A stretch of 64,000 bases of DNA from contig NZ_CP126739.1 of assembly GCF_030246885.1 (NCBI RefSeq), forward strand, positions 1,364,001 through 1,428,000, given 5' to 3'. The translations under genes were made by a program, and so were the position numbers. Position 1 is the first letter of the stretch, and every line of letters begins with the position of its first letter. Under the pieces are notes generated by a model. That model did not search any database. It was not told where the DNA came from and was given only the letters and a program-made list of their open reading frames with translations. This document shows, piece by piece, positions 18,784 through 27,716 of the stretch. The DNA is from Microbacterium sp. zg-B185. GTDB taxonomy: Bacteria; Actinomycetota; Actinomycetes; Actinomycetales; Microbacteriaceae.

Positions 18784-19890
18784 ATGACACTCATCGGAAC
18801 CGACCCCGACACCGGACTCGCACCCCTGCAGTTCGCCGTGACCCGCAACCTCGCCGCCAAGAATCCCGCGCAGCGGGAGGCGATCTTGAGCGACCCGGGC
18901 TTCGGTGTGAACTTCACCGACCACATGGTCGACATCTGCTGGTCCGTCGGCGGCGGCTGGCATCGCCCGCGCGTCCAGCCCTATGGGCCGATCACCCTGG
19001 ACCCCGCCGCCGCCGTGCTGCACTACGGGCAGGAGATCTTCGAGGGCATCAAGGCGTACCGCCACCCGGACGGGTCCATCCACACCTTCCGCCCCGACCA
19101 GAACGGCCGCCGCCTGCAGCGGTCGGCCCGGCGTCTGGCGCTGCCGGAGCTTCCGGTGTCGTACTTCATCCAGTCGCTGCGGGAACTGATCGCCGTCGAC
19201 GGCGCCTGGGTTCCCTCTGGCGAGGACCAGAGCCTGTATCTGCGGCCCTTCATGTTCGCGAAGGAAGCCTTCCTCGGCGTGCGGCCGGCGCACAAGGTCA
19301 AGTACTACGTGATCGCCTCGCCCGCGGGAGCGTACTTCCACGGCGGCGTGAACCCGGTCTCCATCTGGCTCAGCGAGGATTACGCCCGCGCGGGCAAGGG
19401 CGGCACCGGCGCGGCCAAGACCGGCGGAAACTACGCGGCCTCCCTGCTCCCGCAGTCCGAGGCCTACGAGCACGAGTGCGACCAGGTCGTCTTCCTCGAC
19501 CAGGACCGCAACGTCGAAGAGCTCGGCGGCATGAACATCGTGTTCGTCTACAAGGACGGCAGGATCGTCACGCCCGAGTCCCCGTCCATCCTGGAAGGCA
19601 TCACGCGCGACTCCATCCTCCAGCTCGCACGCGACCGCGGACACACGGTGCAGGGCCGTGCCGTGTCGCTGGACGAATGGCGTCAGGGCGTGGCATCCGG
19701 CGACATCGTCGAGGTGTTCGCCTGCGGCACCGCCGCCGTGGTCACCCCGATCGGCGTGCTCAAGGGCGCGGACTTCTTCGACCAGCAGCCCCTCGGCACC
19801 CTCGCGCTGGAGCTGCGCAAGGAGCTCACCGACATCCAGTACGGTCGCGCCGAGGACAAGCACGGCTGGCTGCTGCGACTGGACGCCTGA
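18784..19890 (+). CDS. ilvE: Branched-chain amino acid aminotransferase
   Basis: Fold-type IV PLP enzyme (368 aa) for the last step of valine, leucine and isoleucine synthesis. The PLP lysine is in the RAGKGGTGAAKTGGNYAAS region, and the HYGQEIFEGIKAYR, LYLRPFMFA and GGMNIVFVYKDG segments are typical of the actinobacterial/eukaryotic-like IlvE. The ATG at 18784 is used; TTG and GTG codons 30 and 27 nt upstream are alternatives. A TAATCT box at 18736-18741 overlaps the leuB stop and could give ilvE its own promoter. Confidence 0.94.
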   Translation: MTLIGTDPDTGLAPLQFAVTRNLAAKNPAQREAILSDPGFGVNFTDHMVDICWSVGGGWHRPRVQPYGPITLDPAAAVLHYGQEIFEGIKAYRHPDGSIHTFRPDQNGRRLQRSARRLALPELPVSYFIQSLRELIAVDGAWVPSGEDQSLYLRPFMFAKEAFLGVRPAHKVKYYVIASPAGAYFHGGVNPVSIWLSEDYARAGKGGTGAAKTGGNYAASLLPQSEAYEHECDQVVFLDQDRNVEELGGMNIVFVYKDGRIVTPESPSILEGITRDSILQLARDRGHTVQGRAVSLDEWRQGVASGDIVEVFACGTAAVVTPIGVLKGADFFDQQPLGTLALELRKELTDIQYGRAEDKHGWLLRLDA

Positions 19891-19929
19891 GCGCCGCACG
19901 GTCTTCATTCCGAGGATGCCGCGGCTGAG

Positions 19930-19935
19930 TAGGCT
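19930..19935 (+). promoter_or_regulatory. -10 box of the FAH-family gene
   Basis: TAGGCT ends 6 nt before the GTG start at 19942, a leaderless-type arrangement. Confidence 0.5.
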
Positions 19936-19941
19936 GAACGG

Positions 19942-20706
19942 GTGAGAATCGCGCGCTTCAGCCACCAGGACGCCATCCGCTTCGGCATCGTCGACGACAT
20001 CGACCTCGTCGTGCTCGAGGGCGATCCGATGTTCGCGGGCTTCGACACCACGGGGGAGCGTGTTCCGCTCGGCGACGTGGTGCTGCTGGCCCCGGTCATC
20101 CCGCGCTCGAAGATCGTGTGCGTCGGGCGCAACTACCGCGCCCACGCAGAGGAGCTCGGCAACGAGGTGCCCGCCGAGCCCCTGCTGTTCCTCAAGCCGA
20201 ACACCGCGGTGATCGGCCCGGGCGATACGATCGTGCGCCCGCCCCAGTCCACGTTCACCTCGTTCGAGGGGGAGTTGGCCGTGGTGATCGGATCGATCGC
20301 GAAGAACGTCTCGGCGGACCGCGCCTCCGAGGTCATCTTCGGCTACACGATCGCCAACGACATCACCGCCCGCGACCTGCAGAAGACCGACGGGCAGTGG
20401 GCGCGCGCGAAGGGGTTCGACACCTTCTGCCCGCTCGGCCCGGCGATCGAGACCGACTTCGACGTCGCTTCGGCGACGCTCGAGACGCGTCTGAACGGCG
20501 AGGTCGCGCAGCGCGCGCCGCTGACCGACATGATCCATTCGGTCGCGGACATCATCGCCTATGCGTCCGCGGCCTTCACCCTGCTGCCGGGGGACGTCAT
20601 CCTGACCGGAACGCCCTCCGGGGTCGGTCCGTTCGTCGCGGGCGACACGATCGAAGTCCAGATATCCGGTCTCGGCACGCTGCGCAACACGGCGCGGGAC
20701 GCGTGA
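19942..20706 (+). CDS. Fumarylacetoacetate hydrolase family protein
   Basis: A 254-aa FAH-fold enzyme. The N-terminal third is a small lid domain; the catalytic domain begins at KIVCVGRNYRAHAEELGN. Metal-binding acids are in SFEGELAVVIG and the following NDITARDLQ, and GDVILTGTPSGVG is the conserved C-terminal motif. Members act as acylpyruvases, oxaloacetate decarboxylases or hydratases in aromatic breakdown; the sequence does not choose among them. In many actinobacteria it sits beside gltX, as roughly here. The GTG start follows a leaderless-type -10, and the stop overlaps the next gene (GTGA). Confidence 0.88.
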   Translation: MRIARFSHQDAIRFGIVDDIDLVVLEGDPMFAGFDTTGERVPLGDVVLLAPVIPRSKIVCVGRNYRAHAEELGNEVPAEPLLFLKPNTAVIGPGDTIVRPPQSTFTSFEGELAVVIGSIAKNVSADRASEVIFGYTIANDITARDLQKTDGQWARAKGFDTFCPLGPAIETDFDVASATLETRLNGEVAQRAPLTDMIHSVADIIAYASAAFTLLPGDVILTGTPSGVGPFVAGDTIEVQISGLGTLRNTARDA

Positions 20707-22010
20707 CCCGGATCGCCCACCCGGAACCCATGTCCGATCCCGCACCCTCATCCCCGGCTCAGGCGGATGCCGCGCCGCCCGGCGGCGTTTCGCCGGAGGA
20801 ACTGATCCGCATCCGGCGTCGCACGCTCTGGGTCCTCTCCAGCGGGCAGGTGCTCGGCGGGGTCGCCTTCGGCGCCACGGTGTCGCTCGGCGCGGTCCTG
20901 GCCGCGGAGATCTCCGGCGACGAGGCGTTCTCGGGCCTGGCCACCGCCTTCATCACACTCGGTGCCGCGGCGCTGGCGGTGCCGCTGGCTCACCTCGCGC
21001 ACCGCCGAGGCCGCCGGATCTCGCTGACCTCGGGCATGCTTCTGGCCCTGATGGGGGTGGTGGGCGTCATCTTGGCGGCGGCGACCGTGTCCTTCCCGCT
21101 GCTGCTCCTCTCGTTCGCGCTGATCGGAGCGGGCCAGGCGGCCAACCTGCAGACCAGGTTCGCCGCGGCGGACCTCGCCACCGACGCCTCGCGCGGTCGC
21201 GACCTGTCGATCGTGGTGTGGGCGACCACGCTCGGGGCTGTGCTGGGGCCGAACCTCGTCGGTCCGGGCGAGATTCTGGGCGCGACCCTGGGAATGCCGG
21301 CGCTCACCGGCCCGTACGTGTTCACGATCGTCGCCCAGCTGGCGGCCATCACCCTGTACGCGACCGCCCTGCGGCCGGACCCGCTGCTGCTCGCGCAGCG
21401 GATCGCGAACGCGGTCGCCGGCGGCGCCGCGGCGATCGCGCGCGCGGACCGGCCGACCGCTGCGCGCTATGCGATCATCGCGATCGCGGGCGCGCACGGT
21501 GTGATGGTGGCCGTGATGGCGATGACTCCGGTCCACCTGCTGCATCACGGGGCGACGCTGACGGTCATCGGGCTGACGATCAGCCTGCACATCGCCGGGA
21601 TGTTCGCGCTGTCACCGGTGTTCGGCATCATGGCCGACCGGCTCGGACGGGTTCCGACCATCCTCGTCGGGCAGGCGCTTCTGACCGCGTCGCTGATCCT
21701 CGCCGCAGTCGGGCAGGATTCGGCATCCGCGGTCACGGTCGCGCTGATCCTGCTGGGACTGGGGTGGAGCGCCTCCACCGTGTCCGGCGCTGTGCTGCTG
21801 ACCGAGTCCTCGAGCGAGGATCTGCGCACCCGCCGCCAGGGGCGCAGCGACCTGATCATGAACCTGGTCGCGGCCACCGGAGCGGTCCTGGCCGGGGTCG
21901 TGCTGGGCCGGATCGGATACGGCGGCCTGGCCCTGTGCGCTCTGGCGGTGGTCGCCGTCGTGACGGCGCTGTCCTTCCTCGGTCGTCGTCCGCTGCCCGC
22001 CCGGAGCTAG
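20703..22010 (+). CDS. MFS transporter (12 TM)
   Basis: A 435-aa major facilitator protein. A polar N-terminus of about 35 residues precedes about 12 hydrophobic helices, for example VLGGVAFGATVSLGAVLAAE and LTVIGLTISLHIAGMFALSP. The motif-A-like loop is GIMADRLGRVPTI between helices 8 and 9; the first-half loop HLAHRRGRRISLTSG is a degenerate version. It starts by GTGA overlap with the FAH-family gene, though an ATG at 20730 is also possible. The pairing suggests uptake or export of a metabolite handled by the FAH enzyme, but the substrate is unknown. Confidence 0.82.
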   Translation: MTRIAHPEPMSDPAPSSPAQADAAPPGGVSPEELIRIRRRTLWVLSSGQVLGGVAFGATVSLGAVLAAEISGDEAFSGLATAFITLGAAALAVPLAHLAHRRGRRISLTSGMLLALMGVVGVILAAATVSFPLLLLSFALIGAGQAANLQTRFAAADLATDASRGRDLSIVVWATTLGAVLGPNLVGPGEILGATLGMPALTGPYVFTIVAQLAAITLYATALRPDPLLLAQRIANAVAGGAAAIARADRPTAARYAIIAIAGAHGVMVAVMAMTPVHLLHHGATLTVIGLTISLHIAGMFALSPVFGIMADRLGRVPTILVGQALLTASLILAAVGQDSASAVTVALILLGLGWSASTVSGAVLLTESSSEDLRTRRQGRSDLIMNLVAATGAVLAGVVLGRIGYGGLALCALAVVAVVTALSFLGRRPLPARS

Positions 22011-23071
22011 CCGCGCAGCGCGACCACCGCGTCGGCGACGTCCTGCTCGTCGTTGAAGACGTGGAAGGCGACGCGAGCGCGGCCCGCGCGCCCCGACGCG
22101 ACGATGCCGGCCGCGGCGAGCCGGGCGAGGTCCGAGCCGTCCGGGTCGCTCCAGGTGACGATGGCGCTGGGACGATCAGCCGGGGGGAGCGCGGCTCCGG
22201 CCCGGAAGGCGTCGGCCAGCCCCGTCGCGTGGTCATACAGGGCTGCGGCGGGAAGGGAGGCGAACAGCGCCAGAGCGGGCTCGGCGCCGATGAACGCCTG
22301 CCAGGCGGGGGAGACGTCCAAGCGCGTGGCGTCGGCGGCCAGTTCGACCTCTCGCCCGTAGCAGGACGTCCACGGGTCCGCGCCCGCGTACCAGCCGGCG
22401 AAGATCGGCGGCACGGTGGCTGCGAAGTCCGCGGTGATCGCCATGAACGCGACGCCTCGCGGCGCGCACAGCCATTTGTAGGCGTGACAGATCACGGCAT
22501 CGTAGTCGGTGGCCTGCACCGGCAGCCAGCCGATCGCCTGGGTGGCATCGCACAGCGTGCGTGCGCCGTGCCGTCGGGCCGCAGCGCGGATCTCGGCGGC
22601 GTCGGCGACGTCGCCGGTGGCGGACTGCACGACGGAGAAGACCACCAGCCGGGTGTCGGCCGTGATCGCGGCGGCAAGCTGGCTGAGCGGCGCGGTGCGC
22701 AGACGGATGCCGCGGCCGGCGTGCGCGAACGGCAGGACCATCGACGAGAAGTCGCCCTCGGCGCACAGCACTTCGGCGCCGTCCGGCATCGACGCCGCGA
22801 TGAGGCCGGCGAAGACCGACGCCTGCGATCCGATCGCGATCCGCGCAGGATCCGCGCCCACCAGGCGGGCGAAGTGGGCGCGGGTGCGCTCCACGGCGGC
22901 GGTGTAGGCGACCGCGGACGCGCGGCCCGCGCCCGCGGCATCCAGGTCGGCGATGACGGCGGCGCGCGTGCCGCGGGTGGGCAACCCCACGGTGCAGGCG
23001 GCGAGGTAGGAACGGCCGCCCGTGAACTCCGCGCGGGCGGCCCGCAGGTCGGGCGGGGCGAGAGTGGACAT
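22007..23071 (-). CDS. Class V aminotransferase-fold PLP enzyme
   Basis: A 354-aa PLP enzyme of the class V group (kinship with isopenicillin-N epimerase and cysteine desulfurase-like proteins). The cofactor lysine is in ICHAYKWLCAPRGVAF near residue 199. The conserved Asp that contacts the PLP ring is in ARTLCDATQAIGWLPV. The ATG at 23071 is used, with a GGGGG stretch as weak ribosome binding site. It overlaps the convergent MFS gene by 4 nt and is divergent from a LysR regulator, which probably controls it. Substrate unknown; amino-acid epimerase or desulfurase are options. Confidence 0.8.
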   Translation of the reverse strand: MSTLAPPDLRAARAEFTGGRSYLAACTVGLPTRGTRAAVIADLDAAGAGRASAVAYTAAVERTRAHFARLVGADPARIAIGSQASVFAGLIAASMPDGAEVLCAEGDFSSMVLPFAHAGRGIRLRTAPLSQLAAAITADTRLVVFSVVQSATGDVADAAEIRAAARRHGARTLCDATQAIGWLPVQATDYDAVICHAYKWLCAPRGVAFMAITADFAATVPPIFAGWYAGADPWTSCYGREVELAADATRLDVSPAWQAFIGAEPALALFASLPAAALYDHATGLADAFRAGAALPPADRPSAIVTWSDPDGSDLARLAAAGIVASGRAGRARVAFHVFNDEQDVADAVVALRG

Positions 23072-23114
23072 GCCCCCAGGGTGCTCGCCTCTGGGGCATT
23101 CGTCTACGGCAGGT

Positions 23115-23127
23115 ATTCGATGCGAAT
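23115..23127. promoter_or_regulatory. LysR-type operator dyad
   Basis: ATTCG and CGAAT (23115-23119 and 23123-23127) flank ATG, forming a perfect T-N11-A dyad typical of LysR boxes. It lies in the 81-nt divergent region between the class V aminotransferase and the lysR gene. Confidence 0.55.
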
Positions 23128-23140
23128 CATGCACGGACGT

Positions 23141-23146
23141 TATGCT
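23141..23146 (+). promoter_or_regulatory. -10 box of the lysR gene
   Basis: TATGCT ends 6 nt before the GTG start at 23153. The LysR dyad is 14 nt upstream of it, so autorepression is plausible. Confidence 0.5.
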
Positions 23147-23152
23147 TTCGGC

Positions 23153-24085
23153 GTGACCGATCGCGGACTGGATGATCCCGAGTTCGACGCGCGGAGCCTG
23201 CGCGTGATCAAGGCGATCGGCGACGAGGGCTCGATCACCGCCGCGGCGGCGGCACTGGGGTACAGCCAGCCCGCGGTCAGCCAGCAGCTGAAGCGCCTGG
23301 AAGCGCGCCTCGGGGTCGCCGTCGTCGAACGCGTCGGCCGCAGCGTGCGGCTCACCGAAGCGGGACGCGTGCTGGCTCGCCACGCGCCCGCCGTGACCAC
23401 GGCGCTGGATGCCGCAGCGGGTGAGCTCGCGGAGCTGCAGGGGCTTCGCGCCGGGCGCGTTCGCCTGGTCGGATTTCCGTCCGCGTCACCGACGGTCGTA
23501 CCCCGGCTGCTCGCCGACCTTCGCCAGAATCACCCCGGCGTCACGATCACCTACGTCGAGGCCGAACCGCCCGAGGCGGTGGAGGCGGTCCGCGCAGATC
23601 GCGCCGACATCGCACTCACGTTCAGCTATCCGGGCGACCGCGACGACCCGCATGGATCCAGCGCGAGCGGCCTTGCGGTGAGCGCGATCGGCACGGACGA
23701 GCTGCTGGCCGTGCTGCCGACCGGCCATCCGGCGGCCGGCTCAGGGGTGGCGGACATGGCGGCGCTGGCGGGGGAGAACTGGATCGCCGGCTGCCCGCGG
23801 TGCCGCGGTCACCTGCTCGAGGTCTGCGGCCGCGCGGGGTTCGAACCGCGGATCGGGTTCGAGACCGACAACTTCGTCGCGGTCGAAGGGCTGGTCGCAC
23901 AGGGGATCGGCGTGGCGACCCTGCCGCGGATGGCGGTGGAGTCCTTCCCGCTGCTGCCGGGCATCGTGACCGCGCCGCTGCCGGCGGCCGAGGCGCGGAC
24001 GATCCACGTCGTCACCGCGCACGGGGCCGAGCGCGTTCCAGCGGTGCGCACCACCCTCGCCGCACTGGCCCGCGTGCTGCACTGA
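23153..24085 (+). CDS. LysR-family transcriptional regulator
   Basis: A 310-aa regulator. Residues 14-75 are the winged helix-turn-helix, with [24 protein letters not shown] as turn and recognition helix. The effector domain follows from about residue 95 ([24 protein letters not shown]). Two cysteines in GCPRCRGH near residue 220 are unusual and might sense redox state or metal, but that is only a suggestion. It is probably leaderless. It stands divergent to the class V PLP enzyme and is likely its activator. Confidence 0.85.
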   Translation: MTDRGLDDPEFDARSLRVIKAIGDEGSITAAAAALGYSQPAVSQQLKRLEARLGVAVVERVGRSVRLTEAGRVLARHAPAVTTALDAAAGELAELQGLRAGRVRLVGFPSASPTVVPRLLADLRQNHPGVTITYVEAEPPEAVEAVRADRADIALTFSYPGDRDDPHGSSASGLAVSAIGTDELLAVLPTGHPAAGSGVADMAALAGENWIAGCPRCRGHLLEVCGRAGFEPRIGFETDNFVAVEGLVAQGIGVATLPRMAVESFPLLPGIVTAPLPAAEARTIHVVTAHGAERVPAVRTTLAALARVLH

Positions 24086-24130
24086 CGCGGGGCGGGGGCC
24101 GCGGCCACGGCGCGGATCGCCCTCGCGAAC

Positions 24131-24136
24131 TAAGCT
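24131..24136 (+). promoter_or_regulatory. -10 box of gltX
   Basis: TAAGCT followed by GG ends 8 nt before the ATG at 24145, consistent with a leaderless or near-leaderless mRNA. Confidence 0.45.
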
Positions 24137-24144
24137 GGGATGCG

Positions 24145-25656
24145 ATGTCTATCCCCGATCCCCGCACCACGACCGCCTCCGGCGTCGACGTGCGCGTGCG
24201 CTTCTGTCCCTCGCCCACCGGCCTTCCGCACGTCGGCCTCGTGCGTACCGCCCTGTTCAACTGGGCGTACGCCCGCCACACCGGCGGCACGATGGTCTTC
24301 CGCATCGAGGACACCGATGCCGCCCGCGACAGCGAGGAGAGCTACCTGCAGCTGCTGGACGCGCTGCGGTGGCTGAAGATCGACTGGGACGAGGGCGTCG
24401 AGGTCGGCGGACCGCACGCGCCGTACCGCCAGTCCCAGCGCCACGACATCTACCGCGACGTGCTCGCCCGCCTGATCGAGGCCGGCGCGGTGTACGAGAG
24501 CTACTCCAACGCCGCCGAGATCGACGCGCGCAACGAGGCGGCCGGCCGTGCGAAGCAGCTCGGCTACGACAACCACGACCGCGGCCTGACCGACCAGCAG
24601 CGGGCCGCGTTCCGCGCCGAGGGCCGCGAGCCGGCGTACCGTCTCCGCGTGCCGGATGAGGATCTCACTTTCGTCGACCTGATCCGCGGCGAGGTCACCT
24701 TCCCGGCCGGATCGTTCCCGGATTTCGTGATCTTCCGGGCGGGCGGCATCCCGCTGTACACCTTCGTCAACCCCGTCGATGACGCGCTGATGGGGATCAC
24801 CCACGTGCTGCGCGGCGAGGACCTGATGCCCTCCACGGCGCGCCAGCTCGCGCTGTACCGGGCGCTGATCGACGCCGGGGTCACCACGTTCATCCCGCGC
24901 TTCGGACATATGCCGCTGGTCCTCGGCGACGGCAACAAGAAGCTCTCCAAGCGCGACCCGCGCGCGGATCTGTTCCTGCAGCGAGAGAAGGGCTTCATCC
25001 CCGAGGGGCTTCTGAACTACCTCTCGCTGCTGGGCTGGTCGATCGGCCACGACCGCGACGTGTTCACCCTGGACGAGATGGTGGCCGCGTTCGACATCGT
25101 CGATGTGAATCCGAACCCGGCGCGCTTCGATCAGAAGAAGGCCGAATCGATCAACGGCGACCACATCCGGATGCTGGAGCCGGCGGACTTCGCCGAGCGC
25201 ATCGTTCCCTACCTGGCCTCCGCCGGTGTGGTGACGGTGCCGCTGAGCGACGCGGACGCACAGCTGCTGGCCAAGGCCGCTCCGCTGATCCAGGAGCGTC
25301 TGCCGCTGCTGGGTGACGCGCCCGGGCTGCTGCGATTCCTCTTCACCGACGACATCTTCTACGAGGAGGACGCGCTGGCCGGACTCCCGGAGAACACCGG
25401 CGTCGTGCTGGCTGCGTCGGTCGGCGCGCTCGAGGAGGTGCGCGAGGAGGAATTCACCGCCGCTGCCGTGCAGGAGGCGCTGTCATCGGCGCTGATCGAG
25501 GGTCTCGGGCTGAAACCGCGGATCGCGTACGGACCGCTGCGGGTCGCCGTCAGCGGTCGCCGGGTGTCCCCGCCGCTGTTCGAATCCATGGAGCTGCTGG
25601 GCAAGACGGAGTCGATCCGGCGTCTGGCCGCGTTCCAGGCGTTCCGCGCGACCTGA
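24145..25656 (+). CDS. gltX: Glutamyl-tRNA synthetase
   Basis: Class Ic synthetase (503 aa) that charges tRNA-Glu; in bacteria without GlnRS it also glutamylates tRNA-Gln for GatCAB. The first ATP motif is [15 protein letters not shown] (HVGL in place of HIGH, normal for GluRS), and the second is [11 protein letters not shown] near residue 275. [10 protein letters not shown] and the [15 protein letters not shown] segment are typical. The C-terminal anticodon-binding part is complete. tRNA-Gln(CUG) follows 77 nt downstream on the same strand, which fits the non-discriminating role (inference). Confidence 0.96.
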   Translation: MSIPDPRTTTASGVDVRVRFCPSPTGLPHVGLVRTALFNWAYARHTGGTMVFRIEDTDAARDSEESYLQLLDALRWLKIDWDEGVEVGGPHAPYRQSQRHDIYRDVLARLIEAGAVYESYSNAAEIDARNEAAGRAKQLGYDNHDRGLTDQQRAAFRAEGREPAYRLRVPDEDLTFVDLIRGEVTFPAGSFPDFVIFRAGGIPLYTFVNPVDDALMGITHVLRGEDLMPSTARQLALYRALIDAGVTTFIPRFGHMPLVLGDGNKKLSKRDPRADLFLQREKGFIPEGLLNYLSLLGWSIGHDRDVFTLDEMVAAFDIVDVNPNPARFDQKKAESINGDHIRMLEPADFAERIVPYLASAGVVTVPLSDADAQLLAKAAPLIQERLPLLGDAPGLLRFLFTDDIFYEEDALAGLPENTGVVLAASVGALEEVREEEFTAAAVQEALSSALIEGLGLKPRIAYGPLRVAVSGRRVSPPLFESMELLGKTESIRRLAAFQAFRAT

Positions 25657-25672
25657 GCAGACGCGTCTCGGT

Positions 25673-25701
25673 TTGGTCGGGCCGCTCGAGTCGTCTAGAC
25701 T
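25673..25701 (+). promoter_or_regulatory. Promoter of tRNA-Gln
   Basis: TTGGTC (25673-25678) and TAGACT (25696-25701) are separated by 17 nt and lie 32 nt before the mature tRNA start. Confidence 0.55.
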
Positions 25702-25733
25702 TGACCCTTGGCACCGGGTTACACCGAGCGCCT

Positions 25734-25805
25734 TGGGGTATGGTGTAATTGGCAACACGGCGGTTTCTGGTACCGTTGTTCTTGGTTCGAGTCCAGGTAC
25801 CCCAG
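25734..25805 (+). tRNA. tRNA-Gln (anticodon CUG)
   Basis: A 72-nt cloverleaf. The acceptor stem is TGGGGTA (25734-25740) with TACCCCA (25798-25804) and discriminator G. The anticodon stem GCGGT/ACCGT encloses the loop TTCTGGT with anticodon CTG. The T arm has GGTTCGAGTCC. The 3' CCA is not encoded. It lies just after gltX. Confidence 0.95.
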
Positions 25806-26001
25806 CAGTGAATTCCGCAGGATTCCGCCACAGAATCCTCCCTGGTTCGAGGGTCTCGCGATCGGCCTGAACGGCCCGGAGACCAGAATGAGATCGCATA
25901 CTCGCACGAGCATCTGAGGCTCGGCAGGCACGTGCGCGACGGCCCGGCTGACGTGCTGCCGCCCGTACCCGAAGTCGTCGAGCGACGCCCGGGCGACCGC
26001 C
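25806..26001. other. Gene-free stretch between tRNA-Gln and the chitinase gene
   Basis: 196 nt without a convincing gene. AGGATTC (25819-25825) and GAATCCT (25833-25839) form a 7-bp stem that may end the tRNA transcript. A GGTTCGAG heptamer-like echo of the tRNA T arm occurs near 25853, too short to call an attachment site. Nothing else is seen. Confidence 0.5.
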
Positions 26002-27591
26002 CTAGAGCCGGCCGAGAGCGGTCAGGAAGCGGTTCGTGTAGGCCAGGGCCGGCACCGAAGGAGTGGAGTTGCAGGTGTTGGAGAGGGCGGTCGAGCCGCA
26101 CGGCACGTCGCGGTCGAGTGACCAGTAGTGCAGGCCCGCGAGGTCATTGGCCACGGCGTAGGCGGTCATCTCGTCGATGTCCTGCAGCGTGAAGGTCTCG
26201 TCGGGGATGTCGTTGAGGGCGATCATGGGCGTGAGCTCGACTTTGTCGAGCGGCACGGCGGGATAGCTGTGCCGCAGGTTCTTCGCCGCCTGGATGGCCG
26301 ACTTGCCCATGTCGCAGATCGCACCCGACATCACGCAGACCGAGGATGACGCGGGGCCGTAGTCCATCACCATGAGGTTGATCGTGTAGTTGCGCAGCGG
26401 CGACGCGAGCACTGCCTTGATGACCGTGTCTCCGGTGTCGTTCACTCCGCCGAAGCTGCCGTCGGAGGCGCCGAGCGTGGCGACGGTGAAGGAGAAGCGC
26501 AGGTTCGGGTAGAGATCCTGAACGGCGGCCGCCGCTGCGACCTGGTTGCGGATGTCGGCGGCCGACTGGCCGCGCTCGATGTCGAAGTCGACGCCGATGA
26601 GGTTGTCGCTCGCGTAGCGGTCGATGAAGGTGCGCATGCCGGCGGCCGATGCGCAGGTGAAGCTGCCCGCCGCGCCCCCGGTGCCGAGGATGTAGTCGTA
26701 GTCGGCCGCATCGAGGCCGGCGACGTTGGCGGCGGCGAAATCGGGGCCGGAGACGCCAGCCCAGTTCTCGGCGCCGCACTCACCGGTGGCGAAGGCGAGG
26801 GTGATGGTGTTCAGCTGCGGCAGCGTGGACTGCAGCGTCGTGCCGGCGCCGACGAGCGGGGTGGGGGAGCCGTTGACGGCCGTGGTCCCCATCGTGTAGC
26901 CGGTGCTCCAGAACATCGCCTGCGCGATGTCTTTGTAGGGGCTGAAGACCATGCCGCTGGGCGTGCCCGTCGGGGGCGGTGTGCCGCCGCCCGGGGTGGG
27001 GGTGGGAGTCGGAGTCGGTGTGGGTGTCGGTGTCGGTGTGGTGGTGCCGCCGCAGGTCGTCTCGCTCCAGTACTGCGGTGCGGCGCTCGGCGACCACCAG
27101 TTCGGCGCGAAGGTGGACACGTAGGGCTTGCCGTTGAAGGTGACCTTGTCGCCCTTCACATAGGCGGGGTCCCCCGAGTAGGGCTGGACGAAGGGGCGGC
27201 ATGCCGTCGGGGTCACGGTCGGCGTGGGCGTCGGGGTCGGTGTCGGAGTGGCCGTCGGTGTCGGAGTGGGCGCCGGCGTGCCGGCGACCGTGTCGCAGGT
27301 CGTCTCGCTCCAGTACTGCGGTGCGGCGCTCGGCGACCACCAGTTCGGCGCGAACGTCGACACGTAGACCTTGCCGTTGAAGGTGACCTTGTCGCCCTTC
27401 ACGTACGCGGGGTCGCCGGAGTAGGGCTGGTGGAAGGGCGCGCATCCGGTGGTCTCGGCGGCGGATGCGGTCGAGACGGATGTCGACACGCCCGCGATCG
27501 CGCCGCTCGCGACCAGCCCGAGCACGGCGATCAGCGTCACCACGCGGTGCAGGCGGCCAGGCCGCGAAGACTCCTCTGTTGTCGTCGACAT
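26002..27591 (-). CDS. Secreted GH18 chitinase-like protein with two chitin-binding modules
   Basis: A 529-aa secreted protein. Residues 1-45 hold a basic start, a hydrophobic core and an AXA cleavage region (STASAAE). Two near-identical binding modules follow (about 50-99 and 131-180), each with YSGDPAYVKGDKVTFNGK and NWWSPSAAPQYW, matching the CBM5/12 plan. They are joined by Thr-Pro repeat linkers. Residues 216-529 are a GH18 barrel. The catalytic strand reads IGVDFDIE near residue 338: the acid Glu and inner Asp residues are kept, but the first Asp of DxxDxDxE is Ile. GGGGGAGG upstream fixes the ATG at 27591. Role: extracellular chitin or peptidoglycan-related glycan use. Confidence 0.87.
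   Translation of the reverse strand: MSTTTEESSRPGRLHRVVTLIAVLGLVASGAIAGVSTSVSTASAAETTGCAPFHQPYSGDPAYVKGDKVTFNGKVYVSTFAPNWWSPSAAPQYWSETTCDTVAGTPAPTPTPTATPTPTPTPTPTVTPTACRPFVQPYSGDPAYVKGDKVTFNGKPYVSTFAPNWWSPSAAPQYWSETTCGGTTTPTPTPTPTPTPTPTPGGGTPPPTGTPSGMVFSPYKDIAQAMFWSTGYTMGTTAVNGSPTPLVGAGTTLQSTLPQLNTITLAFATGECGAENWAGVSGPDFAAANVAGLDAADYDYILGTGGAAGSFTCASAAGMRTFIDRYASDNLIGVDFDIERGQSAADIRNQVAAAAAVQDLYPNLRFSFTVATLGASDGSFGGVNDTGDTVIKAVLASPLRNYTINLMVMDYGPASSSVCVMSGAICDMGKSAIQAAKNLRHSYPAVPLDKVELTPMIALNDIPDETFTLQDIDEMTAYAVANDLAGLHYWSLDRDVPCGSTALSNTCNSTPSVPALAYTNRFLTALGRL
27052..27190. repeat. Direct repeat, copy 1 (second chitin-binding module)
   Basis: About 139 bp nearly identical to 27295-27433, offset by 243 bp (81 codons). 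It encodes one CBM5/12-like module of the GH18 protein. Near-identity of DNA, not just protein, points to a recent duplication or ongoing gene conversion. Confidence 0.8.
27295..27433. repeat. Direct repeat, copy 2 (first chitin-binding module)
   Basis: Partner of 27052-27190. The copies differ at only a handful of bases, for example at the GTGGAC/GTCGAC and AGGGC/AGACC positions. Thr-Pro coding repeats lie between them. Confidence 0.8.
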
Positions 27592-27716
27592 GCCCGTGCC
27601 TCCCCCAAATGGCCGGTTGGCGCACCGACTGACGCCGAGTCTAGTGGTGACACGAATCCGCCATATCACGAGTCGGTATTGACTGCGCCGCCGACGGCTC
27701 GACGCTCAGGCCGCAG

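Noticed and set aside
25840..25870. Possible tRNA 3'-end remnant / attachment site after tRNA-Gln
   Set aside because: Only a GGTTCGAG stretch matches the T arm; there is no integrase, no flanking island and no longer repeat.
25719..25931. Antisense peptide over tRNA-Gln ending LDSNQEQRYQKPPCC
   Set aside because: This is the well-known spurious translation of a tRNA-Gln gene.
26990..27290. Short tandem repeats (GGTGTCGG-like) that might suggest a repeat array or CRISPR
   Set aside because: They encode the Thr-Pro linkers of the GH18 protein, in frame, with no regular spacers.
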